This document shows, piece after piece, positions 1 to 9,508 of a stretch of 33,442 nt of DNA. Both the position numbers and the translations under genes were made by a program. How positions within the stretch are numbered: position 1 is the first letter of the stretch; every line of letters begins with the position of its first letter. The notes beneath the pieces were generated by a model that did no database searches, had not been told where the DNA came from, and saw only the letters and a program-made list of their open reading frames with translations. The stretch comes from a virus. Location: positions 1 through 33,442 of IMG/VR virus record IMGVR_UViG_3300025120_000262; one strand, 5' to 3'.

Positions 1-155
1 TGTTAGCATATGATTTATATGGAGATGCAAACCTTTGGTGGGTATTTTCACAACGAAACCCAAACCAGTTACAAGATCCTTTGGGAGATTTTGTCACAGG
101 AACAACTATATATCTACCTCAGGAATCTACATTGAAATCAGTATTAGGAATCTAA
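1..155 (+). CDS. gp53: Baseplate wedge protein, gp53/LysM-like, 3' end only
   Basis: The reading frame is open from the first complete codon at position 3 to a TAA at 153-155, so this is the C-terminal end (about 50 residues) of a gene that begins before the window. The visible residues include YGDANLWWVFSQRNP followed by a short GTTIYLP segment. That is the pattern of LysM-like C-termini in T4 gp53 and P2 gpX-type baseplate proteins (YG-x-LWW-x-I-x-x-N-P, then G-x-x-I-x-x-P). In T4, gp53 joins baseplate wedges together. The next gene starts one base after the stop, which suggests translational coupling, and the downstream hub, gp5, gp25 and gp6 genes support a baseplate role. The call rests on a short motif plus context; a LysM tail protein of another name is the main alternative. 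Confidence 0.7.
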   Translation, partial: LAYDLYGDANLWWVFSQRNPNQLQDPLGDFVTGTTIYLPQESTLKSVLGI

Positions 156-156
156 T

Positions 157-3100
157 ATGACAAATCCTGCAGAATTAAATGCAAAAAGATTAACTCAACA
201 ACTTGAGATTAATAAACTAAAGCCAATAGTCAGTGATCTTGAAGCTGAAACTGAGAACGGTAAGTCATGGGATGATATTAGTTCGGATTGGAACAGTGCT
301 AAAAGTAGAATAGACAGTACACGTAGCACATTACAGAATCTCAAAGGACAGAATTCTGGATTTAAAGGACAAACTGGGTATGTCAGTACTGAATCACAGT
401 TAACAGTTAACATTGTTGAAACAAATGCATTAGGCTCACGGTTAACAACAGTTCAAACCACAGCATATAGTAATCAAAATATTAGCAATGTACGAAATAA
501 CGTAGCAAAAACTTCTTCAGGAGAAGAAGTATTAAATAATCAGATAGGTGCAATTGAAAATTCAAGATTTATAAGTCCAATTGCTGGCAATCGTCAACTA
601 TTTGATGATGTTACACAAGAAGTTAAGCCAGTTGTTGCCAGTCTAAACAAACCTACCAATGCACGTGTATCAACACTGAGTACATCTGCAGACGCACAAC
701 TTGGAGATGTAAAAGGTTCAGGTGCAGAAAGTACAGTTGGTGGTGCAGCACCAGTTCGAAATACTGTCCAGACCGGCGCCGCAAACCCAAACCAAAGAAT
801 TGATGATGATGCAACACAAAAGGTTAATAATAGTATTGGCAATGCGAGTCAAACAGTTGAAGGTAGAACTGAAATTGCCGCAGAGTTTTTACAAACTATT
901 GTGCCAACTGCAAATCCGTTAGCAGGACTTGCCAGTCAAACATATACAATTTCAATTTATCTAATGGACAAAGATGAATTTAAACAGTTCTTATTCTCAG
1001 ATAAAAAAACATTACCAACACAACAATTACTCATGTCAAGCGGTGGAGCACCAATTGGACAACGCAACAAATATTTTGATTTGGACTTCTACCCAGAGAA
1101 TTTAGAGTTCAAAGCAATGATTGGAACACAGGCTACAGGTAGTCCTCATAACGTTGTAACCATGAGCTTTGAAGTGCTAGAACCACAAGGAATTACTTTT
1201 TTGGAAAGGTTGCGTCAAGCAGTATGGGATCACACAGGAGATCAAAGTAATACCATCAATGCACAAAATTACCTAATGGTAATTAGATTCTTTGGGTACG
1301 ATGAGCAAGGCAACTTGGTTACGAAACAATCAAAGAAACAGAAAACTGGTACTGGTAGTGAAGAAGAAACCAGTGACCCAAATGCTTTAGTAGAGAAGTT
1401 TATTCCTTTTCAAATAGCAAACCTCAATTATAAGATAGCAACTGAAGCAGTAAATTACCAAATAAAATGTGTAATTCCTCAACTGAATGTTGGATACAGT
1501 ACTGCACGAGGTACAATACCTTTTAATTTCCAATTAGCTGCTTCTGATGTACAATCATTGTTGAATGGTGATAGTGAATTAGCACCTATCACTCCAATAG
1601 TAACCACCAGAGCCAACGGAGGGCCTCCCAATCAAAATACAGTAGTTAATGACACAATAACTGCTGAACAACAACGTGCTGGTAAAATTGGACTTAAAGG
1701 AAGAACAGTTACTTCAGGCCTTGCTGACGCATTGAACAAACATCAACAAGCTCTGTGTACAGGAAAGAATGCTTTTAATTTTCCAGACAGGTATATCATT
1801 GAGCTTGAAGATGTTCCTGGTCTTAAAGACGCAAAAATGCGTATGGATGGAACGGTTGATAAAAGACGTGTCGACATGCAAAAAAATAGTGATCCTAATC
1901 AAAAACTAAATCAAAAGAAACAGAATTTTGATGCTGATTCTAGAAACTACAGTGTAAGTGCAGGAACACAAATTGTACAACTGATTGATCAGGTTATGAA
2001 AAATAGTACGTATGTCACTGCTCAACAAACTATTGCCTTTGATGAAATAACCAACAAAGAAATTATAAATGAAGCAGTAAAAACTGTACAATGGTATAAA
2101 ATATCACAAACTGCAACGCCAATTCAATGGGACGATAAGCGGGGTGATTATAATTATGAGATAAAATTTAAGGTTAGTAGATATCAAATTAACTCACCCC
2201 GTTCTGAATACTTTCCAGCAGCCATGTATAGAGGTGTACACAAGTTGTACGAGTATTGGTTTACAGGAAAAAACACAGAACTAATGAATTTTGAAATTGA
2301 TGTAAACACAAACTATCTTCAACCAATAGGCAATGACGGTAGGAATAAAAGTGTTAAAGGAAATGCACGTTTTGCTGAAAAGAAGTTTTTTCAAGCAAGT
2401 GCAGAAGAAAGTACACAAGGTGGAACCGGACAAAGCACAATGCCAGCGGCACAATTGGCATCAAGACTGTATGGTCCAGCAGATGTTGCCAAATGTGATT
2501 TTGAAATAGTTGGAGATCCAGACTGGATTACGCAAAGTGAAGTATTTTACAGTACTTCTAACTTAGCACCATTTGAGCCAGACGGAAGTTGTAACACAAG
2601 TTCCAGTGAAGTACTCGCTGAAATAAGATTTAACAGAGTGGTAGACTATGATTTAGCAACTGGCCTAACACCAGTGTTTAAGAATAACATGGCACAAAGT
2701 AATATCACAGGGGAAACCAACTTAGCCGAAGAAGCATTGGTTTTTAATATCATTGAAGTACGGAATACGTTTAAAGCAGGTAAGTTTACACAAACACTGA
2801 AAGGAGTTGCCAGAGATTTTGACACTGCAATTGATTCTCCTGCAATGAAGAAAGAAGAAAAAAATAAAATAGAACGCACTCCAAAACAGATACAAGAAGA
2901 AAAAGATGTGACTGAAAGTATATCTCCAAGAACAAGTAAACTGCCTGTAGGAAGTAGAGGAAGTGGAAAGTTTCTTGATACCCGCGGAACACAAAGTAAT
3001 TCTACAGGAACTGGAGGAGAAACACGACGTCCAGATTACATAACTGGTAGTACTCGCCCAAGTGGACTTAGACCAGATACAACACCAACACCTTATAGTA

Positions 3101-3399
3101 GTACAACAGTGAATAACGAAACCACTGCTAAAATAGCCAAACAAGTAGATAAGAGTATAAATTATACTGACGAAACAATGGATACAACTGCAAATAATTG
3201 GTTACCTCCAGTCAAGCCAAAACCAGGTAGTAATACAGTTAGTGATGATGCTGGTAGCACAGTAGATCCTTGGGCGTCTTCTTTGTTAGCAAAGAAAAAT
3301 AGGCTTGCTCGTGAAAGATCAAAAGCAAGAATAGACGCTGGTGCAAAAGTAGTAGGCACCACTGGCGGTGGTACAAGAGCATCAGACGCATTTAGATAG
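157..3399 (+). CDS. Large baseplate hub-like structural protein
   Basis: This 1080-residue protein starts at an ATG preceded by AGGA with a 7-base spacer. Residues 1-260 are Ser/Thr/Asn/Gln-rich without a recognisable fold. Residues about 262-445 look like a tail-tube-type beta domain: YTISIYLMDKDEF, then a segment with MSFEVLEPQGITFLERLRQA, then YLMVIRFFGYDEQG and a closing IPFQI...YQIKC stretch. Residues about 655-725 carry a second conserved block containing HKLYEYWFTGKNTELMNFEI, which resembles hub proteins of the gp27 type in large myoviruses. The last 190 residues are low-complexity and charged. It lies directly upstream of the gp5-like spike, where a hub partner would be expected. The gp27-like role is inference from motif pattern and position, and the protein is far longer than T4 gp27 (391 aa). 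A tube-cap protein (gp48/gp54 type) is the alternative. Confidence 0.6.
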   Translation: MTNPAELNAKRLTQQLEINKLKPIVSDLEAETENGKSWDDISSDWNSAKSRIDSTRSTLQNLKGQNSGFKGQTGYVSTESQLTVNIVETNALGSRLTTVQTTAYSNQNISNVRNNVAKTSSGEEVLNNQIGAIENSRFISPIAGNRQLFDDVTQEVKPVVASLNKPTNARVSTLSTSADAQLGDVKGSGAESTVGGAAPVRNTVQTGAANPNQRIDDDATQKVNNSIGNASQTVEGRTEIAAEFLQTIVPTANPLAGLASQTYTISIYLMDKDEFKQFLFSDKKTLPTQQLLMSSGGAPIGQRNKYFDLDFYPENLEFKAMIGTQATGSPHNVVTMSFEVLEPQGITFLERLRQAVWDHTGDQSNTINAQNYLMVIRFFGYDEQGNLVTKQSKKQKTGTGSEEETSDPNALVEKFIPFQIANLNYKIATEAVNYQIKCVIPQLNVGYSTARGTIPFNFQLAASDVQSLLNGDSELAPITPIVTTRANGGPPNQNTVVNDTITAEQQRAGKIGLKGRTVTSGLADALNKHQQALCTGKNAFNFPDRYIIELEDVPGLKDAKMRMDGTVDKRRVDMQKNSDPNQKLNQKKQNFDADSRNYSVSAGTQIVQLIDQVMKNSTYVTAQQTIAFDEITNKEIINEAVKTVQWYKISQTATPIQWDDKRGDYNYEIKFKVSRYQINSPRSEYFPAAMYRGVHKLYEYWFTGKNTELMNFEIDVNTNYLQPIGNDGRNKSVKGNARFAEKKFFQASAEESTQGGTGQSTMPAAQLASRLYGPADVAKCDFEIVGDPDWITQSEVFYSTSNLAPFEPDGSCNTSSSEVLAEIRFNRVVDYDLATGLTPVFKNNMAQSNITGETNLAEEALVFNIIEVRNTFKAGKFTQTLKGVARDFDTAIDSPAMKKEEKNKIERTPKQIQEEKDVTESISPRTSKLPVGSRGSGKFLDTRGTQSNSTGTGGETRRPDYITGSTRPSGLRPDTTPTPYSSTTVNNETTAKIAKQVDKSINYTDETMDTTANNWLPPVKPKPGSNTVSDDAGSTVDPWASSLLAKKNRLARERSKARIDAGAKVVGTTGGGTRASDAFR

Positions 3400-3408
3400 G
3401 AACTATAA

Positions 3409-5643
3409 ATGGCAGAGAATTACTTTAGAAGTAAAGGTACACCGAGAGCTTATAAAATAGACAAAGGTGGAACACCAGCTCAAACTGGACCGTTCATAGG
3501 CGAAGTGACAAACAATGTTGACCCAACACGAGCAGGCAGATTACAAGTTTACATTGAGTATATTGCTGGTGATGATAGAAATAACAAAGATTTGTGGCGT
3601 ACTGTAAGTTATATTACACCTTATTATGGACATACTCAACAAAGTGCTCCGCAACCAACAGGACCAGGAAGTTTTACAGGTAATAATCATGCCTATGGTT
3701 TTTGGGGAACTCCTCCTGATGTTGGAACAAAAGTTCTTTGTTTTTTTGCAAATGGAGATCCAACACAAGGATACTATCTTGGTATGCCTATTGAACCAGG
3801 ACTTAACCATATGATGCCTGCAATAGGCTCCAGCGACAACTATGTTGATGATAGTGGCAGTCCTTACTATACTGGCAAGAAGAAATTACCAGTTGTTGAA
3901 ATCAATAACGCTAATCCTCAAATTGCAGAAAATCCAAGGTTCTTTGATGAAACTAAACCAGTACACAGTGTTCTTGCTGGGCAACTTCTCAGTCAAGGAG
4001 TAATTGCTGATCCATTACTCGGACCTATTGGCTCAAATAGCCAAAGAGAATCTCCTTCAACTGTTGTTGGTATCAGTACTGCTGGAAGACCTATATATTC
4101 TGGAGGATTAACTGATGAACAGCTAATAGAAAAACTTAATAGTTCTACTTTACAAGCAAACGAAACAAACGTTATAGCACGTAAAGGTGGACATAGCATT
4201 GTATTGGACGACGGTAGTCAAACCAACGAAGATAATCTGGTACGGTTTAGAACCAGTGCTGGACATCAGATTATGATGAATGATACTCCAGATGGAAAAA
4301 CAATTCATATTATGCATGCTAATGGGCAATCTTGGATTGAACTTGGTGAAGAAGGTACCATTGACATGTATGCGTCAAACAGTGTAAACATAAGAAGTGC
4401 CGGCGAACTAAATTTACATGCTGACAGAAATGTTAACATCAATAGCGAAAATGGAAGTATTAATATGCATGCCAAAGGCTCAATGAGTTTAGAAAGTTCT
4501 AGTCTAAATCTCACCGGAACCAACAGTCTGCTTGCCTACAGTAAAAGTATGATAGGTTTGAAAAGTGATAGCACGCTCATGCTAAAGAGTAATACAGGTA
4601 GTTGGGGAGCTGGAAGCGGACTTATCTTAGAAGCAGGATGTATCAAATTAAATTCAGGTGCAGCCAGTGACGTTCCTAAAGCACAAGAAATTCCAAAAAA
4701 ACGTTTACCTGATACCAAGTTTGAAACAGATGTTGGATGGGTTCCAGAACCAGCAGCAATTGAGACAATTGTTACCAGAGCACCAACACACGAACCTTTT
4801 GCTGAACGAGGAAAAGGTATTAATGTATCAACCAGTTTGGTTAGTACTAGTGCAGAAGTTCCACTGGACGAGAAGACTGAAGAAGCAGTTAAAAAAGCAG
4901 AAACAACAGAAATTAGCAAAATTGACAAAGGCGATTACGAAGCACAATCTAGTGCAACTACTGGTGTTGGTAAAATTGCACCAGAAAAAGTTACTGGAAT
5001 GGTAGCACAGTCAAGTAAGTTAGTAGAGCAAAAAGCAGATGAAATATCAAACAAGAATGGAGTTGGTAAGTTTGGCTTTGGTGCAGTTGAATTAGAGACT
5101 GCTGGATTTCTGAAACCTGGAACTGCAGACTTCTTCCTTAAAGATAGCACTGCTGATATTAGCACAGTGCTAGGAAGTGCAAGTGTGTGGAGTGGTAACC
5201 AAGGTATAAACGGAGTTAGCGATTTTTTAAACAATGAAGCAATACAAGATGTAACAAAAACTGATTTGTTTAACAAAGGATTAACCTCTCTGCAAAATGC
5301 AGGCATTGTTACCGGACTAGAAAATGAAGCCTCCCTTGCAGGATTAGTTAGTGGCGCAAGTAAATTTGGAGTTGATGCAGTTAAAAAATGGACAGAAGGC
5401 AGTGCTATACTTGGCGAAACCTTAGCAGGTTCATTTAGTGCAAAAATCACAAGCGGTGATATGGATGCACTAGTTAGAGGCGGGCAGTATGCAGTTAGTT
5501 TGACACAGGAAAAGATTAGTGATGCAGTGCAAGGGTTTTCGACAGGTACAGTTGGCGTTACTAGTACAAATATTAGAACCACAATTGATAGTGCAGTACA
5601 ATCTGGTATATCAAATAAAAAAGTTAATGGAATTAGTACCTAG
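3409..5643 (+). CDS. gp5: gp5-like baseplate central spike protein without visible lysozyme domain
   Basis: This 744-residue protein forms the membrane-piercing spike under the hub. Residues about 25-135 match the gp5/VgrG OB fold: GPFIGEVTNNVDPTRAGRLQ, and then GFWGTPPDVGTKVLCFFANG with GYYLGMP. Residues about 261-400 are a spike beta-helix, with short alternating repeats such as GHSIVLDDG, RFRTSAGHQIMMND, IELGEEGTIDMYA and VNIRSAGELNLHADRNVNI. T4 gp5 carries a lysozyme domain between these parts; here residues 135-260 show no lysozyme-like sequence. Residues about 550-665 form a separate helical-looking module (KFGFGAVELETAGFLKPG, SVWSGNQGI), followed by a Ser/Thr-rich tail. The start has AGGA 7 bases upstream; its ATG is the end of a TATAAATG string. 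Family assignment is strong. Confidence 0.88.
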   Translation: MAENYFRSKGTPRAYKIDKGGTPAQTGPFIGEVTNNVDPTRAGRLQVYIEYIAGDDRNNKDLWRTVSYITPYYGHTQQSAPQPTGPGSFTGNNHAYGFWGTPPDVGTKVLCFFANGDPTQGYYLGMPIEPGLNHMMPAIGSSDNYVDDSGSPYYTGKKKLPVVEINNANPQIAENPRFFDETKPVHSVLAGQLLSQGVIADPLLGPIGSNSQRESPSTVVGISTAGRPIYSGGLTDEQLIEKLNSSTLQANETNVIARKGGHSIVLDDGSQTNEDNLVRFRTSAGHQIMMNDTPDGKTIHIMHANGQSWIELGEEGTIDMYASNSVNIRSAGELNLHADRNVNINSENGSINMHAKGSMSLESSSLNLTGTNSLLAYSKSMIGLKSDSTLMLKSNTGSWGAGSGLILEAGCIKLNSGAASDVPKAQEIPKKRLPDTKFETDVGWVPEPAAIETIVTRAPTHEPFAERGKGINVSTSLVSTSAEVPLDEKTEEAVKKAETTEISKIDKGDYEAQSSATTGVGKIAPEKVTGMVAQSSKLVEQKADEISNKNGVGKFGFGAVELETAGFLKPGTADFFLKDSTADISTVLGSASVWSGNQGINGVSDFLNNEAIQDVTKTDLFNKGLTSLQNAGIVTGLENEASLAGLVSGASKFGVDAVKKWTEGSAILGETLAGSFSAKITSGDMDALVRGGQYAVSLTQEKISDAVQGFSTGTVGVTSTNIRTTIDSAVQSGISNKKVNGIST

Positions 5644-5651
5644 ACTAGGAC

Positions 5652-5659
5652 TATAAATA
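5652..5659 (+). promoter_or_regulatory. TATAAATA, T4-type late promoter octamer
   Basis: An exact match to the T4 late promoter octamer, read by the gp55-type sigma in T4. It lies only 4 bases before the gp25 start. With T4 spacing the transcript would begin about at the ATG, giving a leaderless or truncated message, so use as a promoter for gp25 itself is uncertain. Confidence 0.5.
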
Positions 5660-5663
5660 CAGT

Positions 5664-6044
5664 ATGGCAGAGATAATCGGATATAGCACAATAGACAGGT
5701 ATAAAACATACACTGTTACAGATTTTGAAATAATAAAACAAGATCTATCCAACGCTTTAAACATACGTCAAGGTGAAGTGCCAGGGAGACCTGATGTTGG
5801 TACTATCATGTGGAGTTTTATATACGAACCACAAAATGCACAAACCTCGCAAGCAGTTATAAACGAAATACAGAGAGTTGTTGCACAAGATCCGAGAATT
5901 CAAGTAGCAGATATAAATGTGTTTTCGCAAGAAAATGGAATACTAGTTGAATTAGAGGTACAAACCATACAAGGACAAGATGCCCGGTTGCTAACAGTAT
6001 TCTTTGATAATCAAACACAACGAGCCTCTCTGTCAGACGTGTAG
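5664..6044 (+). CDS. gp25: Baseplate wedge protein gp25 (GPW/gp25 family)
   Basis: At 126 residues this is close to T4 gp25 (132 aa). It shows the family pattern: DFEIIKQDLSNALNIRQGE, then RPDVGTIMWSFIYEP, where the G-x-x-x-W-x-x-x-x-EP element corresponds to the conserved core of gp25/GPW proteins. A C-terminal LEVQTIQGQDARLLTVFFD strand region follows. In T4-like phages gp25 is a sheath-like wedge component that contacts gp6 and gp53 and helps trigger sheath contraction. It lies between gp5 and gp6, whereas T4 keeps gene 25 in a different cluster. No other in-frame ATG fits; an AGGA is present, but 13 bases upstream, further than usual. Confidence 0.9.
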   Translation: MAEIIGYSTIDRYKTYTVTDFEIIKQDLSNALNIRQGEVPGRPDVGTIMWSFIYEPQNAQTSQAVINEIQRVVAQDPRIQVADINVFSQENGILVELEVQTIQGQDARLLTVFFDNQTQRASLSDV

Positions 6045-6069
6045 TATAAACTACCCAGTTTATAATGTT

Positions 6070-6077
6070 CATAAATA
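6070..6077 (+). promoter_or_regulatory. CATAAATA, probable late promoter for gp6
   Basis: One mismatch from the T4 late octamer, in the 53-base gap before gp6. Its predicted transcript start (about 6083) leaves a 15-base leader that begins with an AAGGA ribosome-binding site at 6084-6088, so the geometry suits a working late promoter. Confidence 0.6.
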
Positions 6078-6097
6078 CTAGGTAAGGATAGATACAC

Positions 6098-9000
6098 ATG
6101 GCTAAAACTACAAGACAGACCAGTATATTTGGTGTTGAAGATTGGAAGAGAATCTACCAAACTTATCGTGAAGCAGACTTTCAGAGCTATGACTTTGAAA
6201 CACTTCGCAAGAGCTTTATAGATTACATTCGCTTGTATTATCCAGAAAGTTTTAATGACTATATCGAGTCAAGTGAGTTTATTGCTCTGCTCGATGTTAT
6301 GGCGTTTATGGGACAAGCAGGTAGTTTTAGAAATGACCTGAACACCAGAGAAAACTTCATTGATACTGCTGAACGAAGAGATAGCGTAGTACGTCTTGCT
6401 GAACTAGTAAGTTACACTCCAAAACGTAACACCGCAGCATCTGGTTTTTTAAAAGTACAAAGTATTAGCACCACAGAAGGTGTAATTGATTTTACCGGTG
6501 TAAACCTTTCAAATATCACAGTTAACTGGAACGATACCACTAATGCAAACTGGTTAGAACAATTTACAGTTATTGTTAATTCCTGTTTAGATAACACACA
6601 AAGATTTGGACGTCCAGGAAACTCACAGACAATACTTGGTGTGCAAACAGAAGAGTATGGTATCAATCTTATACAAGGGTTTCTACCTGTAATACCATTT
6701 ACTAATACAGTGAATGGTACTACTATGTCATTCGAAGCAGTATGTGCCACATCGCAAGATCAAACATATTTGTACGAACCAGCACCTGCTCCAAACGGTG
6801 CATTTAATATACTTTACAGAAACGACAAACAAGGGTATGCCAGTGCTGACACAGGTTTCTTTTTCTTATTCAAGCAAGGCAGTTTACAAGACCTAGATTT
6901 TAATCTTGGAGAACGTATATCAAATAGAGTTGTAAATGTTAATATCGAAGGTATTAATAACGAAGACACATGGTTATATCAGCTAGACTCAGAGGGCAAT
7001 ATTCAAAACCAATGGACTCTTGTAGAAAACATTTATAGCGGAGCAGTTGAAGAATTAACTCCAGAACAACGTAGATATTTTACTACCACATCAAGAACTA
7101 ACGACCAAATTAATTTAAACTTTGGCGATGGTGTGTTCAGTAGTATACCAGTTGGATCGTTTAGAACTTATGTAAGAGCATCAAATGGTTTAAGTTATAT
7201 TATAAATCAAGATGAGATGCAAAATGTAACTATTTCAATTGGCTATGTGTCAAGGACTGGACGTAATGAAACACTTACGTTGACTTGTGCATTGACTCAA
7301 CCAGTTAGCAATGCTGCCAATAGAGAAAACATTGACGACATTAAACAAAGAGCTCCTGCAAGATTCTATACACAAAACAGAATGGTTAACGGAGAAGACT
7401 ACAACAATTTTCCATATACACTTTATTCAACTATAATCAAGTCCAAGGCAGTTAATCGTAGCTCAATTGGTACTAGTAGGTACTTGGATTTAGTTGATAT
7501 CACTGGAAAATACTCAAGTACCAATATTTTTGCCAGTGATGGTATGATATACGAAAATACTGCTGTTCCAAGTTTTACTTTTACATTTATTGATCAAAAC
7601 GATATTACAGATGTAATTGTAAATGAAGTTGAACCTGTACTAGCAAGCCGCGGTATGCAAGAGTTTTATTATGAAAACTTCATTCGACCAAGTCTTACAA
7701 GTTTAAATTTAAACTGGAGTCAGAGTACAACTGCAAACAATGAAACAACCGGTTATTTTAAATTTGTTTCAAGTGGTGCACCAGCACCAGTTGGACCACA
7801 AGCAAGTGACAACAAACAATATATTGCATTAGGCGGTTTAATTAAGTTTGTACCACCAGCAGGGCAATACTTCAATAAGTTTAACAGGTTAATTGCAGGA
7901 TCTCCTACTCTTCCAGGAGATAAAATGGTATTATGGGCAACTGTAACTGCATTAGAACTTGATGGAACAAATCAAGGAGTCGGTAATAATGCAGATGGCA
8001 CTGGACCTGTAACACTTAACAATTTTATTCCTACTAATGCAGTACCAACTGAAGTTATTCCAAACTTTATTACAGACTTACCAACTGCAATCGAAACCAC
8101 AATTCGTGAAAACATTGAACTATATAGAAATTTTGGTTTAGGATATGATAATCTAACAGGCACTTGGTACGTAATTACAACAACTAATTTGAATTCAGCA
8201 ACTACGTTTAGTCTTGCAAACGCACAAAGTACAACAGGAACTGGACAAGACAATTCCTGGTTAGTAGCATTTGAAACAGATGGAGTAACATATACTGTCA
8301 GTTCAAGAAGTTTGCAACGTTTTTGGGCCAGTGTGCTTGAAACAAGATTCTTCTATGATGGCACACAAAAAGTTTACGATCCTAAAACAGGAACGGTAAT
8401 CAATGACTTTATCAACGTTTTAAAAACAAACAGCTTGCCAGATTCAAGTGCAACACTAAACAGTGATGAAATACTTGATATTATTGATCAACCTGTGGAA
8501 ACAGATGGGTTTATTGATGACTTCCGTGTTAGAATATCATACAAAGATTCTGATAATGACGGTGTACCAGACAATCCAGATTATTTCCAAACTCTAGTTG
8601 ATCCAACTGTGAATCCAAATAATAAAAGAATTTACCTACAACAAACAATTGATTTTGATAATCTTGAAAGATATCTTCCACTTGCAGACGGTGTTGTAAA
8701 TGGCACACTAGCAACTGAAGCAGCGATTGAATTAGTTAAAAGTGAATACCCAGACAAGCAAGTATTTTATGCGTACACTGATGCAAAATTTTATCAACTA
8801 ACAGTTGCTTATGATGGTCTTAGAACTATTGCACAGGTTACTGGTTATATAACATATGTTGGTCGACAAGGATTGTCCTTTCAATATAGACACAATGCAC
8901 CGTTAAGTAGACGAATTGATCCAGGCACCACTAATATTATTGACATTTATCTTGTGACACAAGCATACTACATTGCATATCAAAATTATGTTACTGATTC

Positions 9001-9505
9001 AACAGGAACTGTACCAGAACCTGCACAACCAACAATTGATGAACTTACCACAAGTTATTCAACACTAGATCAATACAAAATGATCTCAGATAATATTATT
9101 TTAAACAGTGCAACCTTTAAACCATTATTTGGAACCAAAGCCGCAGTTGAACTAAGAGCAACACTCAAGTGTGTTAAGAATCCGTCAAGTACTGCAAGCG
9201 TTAGTGAAATTAAAAGTCAGGTTGTATCAGCTATGAATACGTACTTTACTATTGACAATTGGGACTTTGGAGACACATTCTTCTTCTCAGAACTAAGTGC
9301 TTACTTGCACGACCAATTAGGAAGTATTATTTCAACAGTGGTTCTTGTTCCAGTAGATCCATTAAAGTCATTTGGTGATTTATATGAAATTCGCAGCCAA
9401 GCAAATGAAATATTTGTAAATTCAGCCACAGTCAACGACGTTGAAGTAATTGACGCATTAACCAGTAGCCAACTGCGTACTGCATCAAACAGCGGAGTAG
9501 TATAA
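6098..9505 (+). CDS. gp6: Baseplate wedge protein gp6-like
   Basis: This 1135-residue protein carries the gp6 N-terminus typical of T4-like marine phages: FETLRKSFIDYIRLYYPESF, then SEFIALLDVMAFMGQAG, then RNDLNTRENFIDTAERRDSV and a SYTPKRN motif (residues about 25-110). A central INLNFGDGVFSSIPVGSFRT segment (residues about 340-360) resembles the J-like domain shared by phage baseplate wedges. gp6 forms the dimer ring that couples the hub to sheath contraction. It is much longer than T4 gp6 (660 aa); the extra length is mainly in the middle and includes a DSDNDGVPD acidic loop at residues 817-825. The AAGGA at 6084-6088 supports this start. It is followed after 3 bases by the giant gene. Confidence 0.88.
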   Translation: MAKTTRQTSIFGVEDWKRIYQTYREADFQSYDFETLRKSFIDYIRLYYPESFNDYIESSEFIALLDVMAFMGQAGSFRNDLNTRENFIDTAERRDSVVRLAELVSYTPKRNTAASGFLKVQSISTTEGVIDFTGVNLSNITVNWNDTTNANWLEQFTVIVNSCLDNTQRFGRPGNSQTILGVQTEEYGINLIQGFLPVIPFTNTVNGTTMSFEAVCATSQDQTYLYEPAPAPNGAFNILYRNDKQGYASADTGFFFLFKQGSLQDLDFNLGERISNRVVNVNIEGINNEDTWLYQLDSEGNIQNQWTLVENIYSGAVEELTPEQRRYFTTTSRTNDQINLNFGDGVFSSIPVGSFRTYVRASNGLSYIINQDEMQNVTISIGYVSRTGRNETLTLTCALTQPVSNAANRENIDDIKQRAPARFYTQNRMVNGEDYNNFPYTLYSTIIKSKAVNRSSIGTSRYLDLVDITGKYSSTNIFASDGMIYENTAVPSFTFTFIDQNDITDVIVNEVEPVLASRGMQEFYYENFIRPSLTSLNLNWSQSTTANNETTGYFKFVSSGAPAPVGPQASDNKQYIALGGLIKFVPPAGQYFNKFNRLIAGSPTLPGDKMVLWATVTALELDGTNQGVGNNADGTGPVTLNNFIPTNAVPTEVIPNFITDLPTAIETTIRENIELYRNFGLGYDNLTGTWYVITTTNLNSATTFSLANAQSTTGTGQDNSWLVAFETDGVTYTVSSRSLQRFWASVLETRFFYDGTQKVYDPKTGTVINDFINVLKTNSLPDSSATLNSDEILDIIDQPVETDGFIDDFRVRISYKDSDNDGVPDNPDYFQTLVDPTVNPNNKRIYLQQTIDFDNLERYLPLADGVVNGTLATEAAIELVKSEYPDKQVFYAYTDAKFYQLTVAYDGLRTIAQVTGYITYVGRQGLSFQYRHNAPLSRRIDPGTTNIIDIYLVTQAYYIAYQNYVTDSTGTVPEPAQPTIDELTTSYSTLDQYKMISDNIILNSATFKPLFGTKAAVELRATLKCVKNPSSTASVSEIKSQVVSAMNTYFTIDNWDFGDTFFFSELSAYLHDQLGSIISTVVLVPVDPLKSFGDLYEIRSQANEIFVNSATVNDVEVIDALTSSQLRTASNSGVV

Positions 9506-9508
9506 GTT

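Noticed and set aside
2722-3144. A 140-codon minus-strand frame
   Set aside because: It is opposite the low-complexity tail of the hub-like gene; the translation is biased to Ser, Cys and Phe, as expected of a shadow frame.
3820-4190. Lysozyme domain inside gp5, as in T4
   Set aside because: No E-x8-D/C-x5-T type pattern or other hydrolase signature is visible in this segment.
4935-5582. A 215-codon frame on the minus strand
   Set aside because: It lies wholly within gp5 on the other strand; its composition mirrors the Ser/Thr-rich gp5 tail, and it has no recognisable motif.
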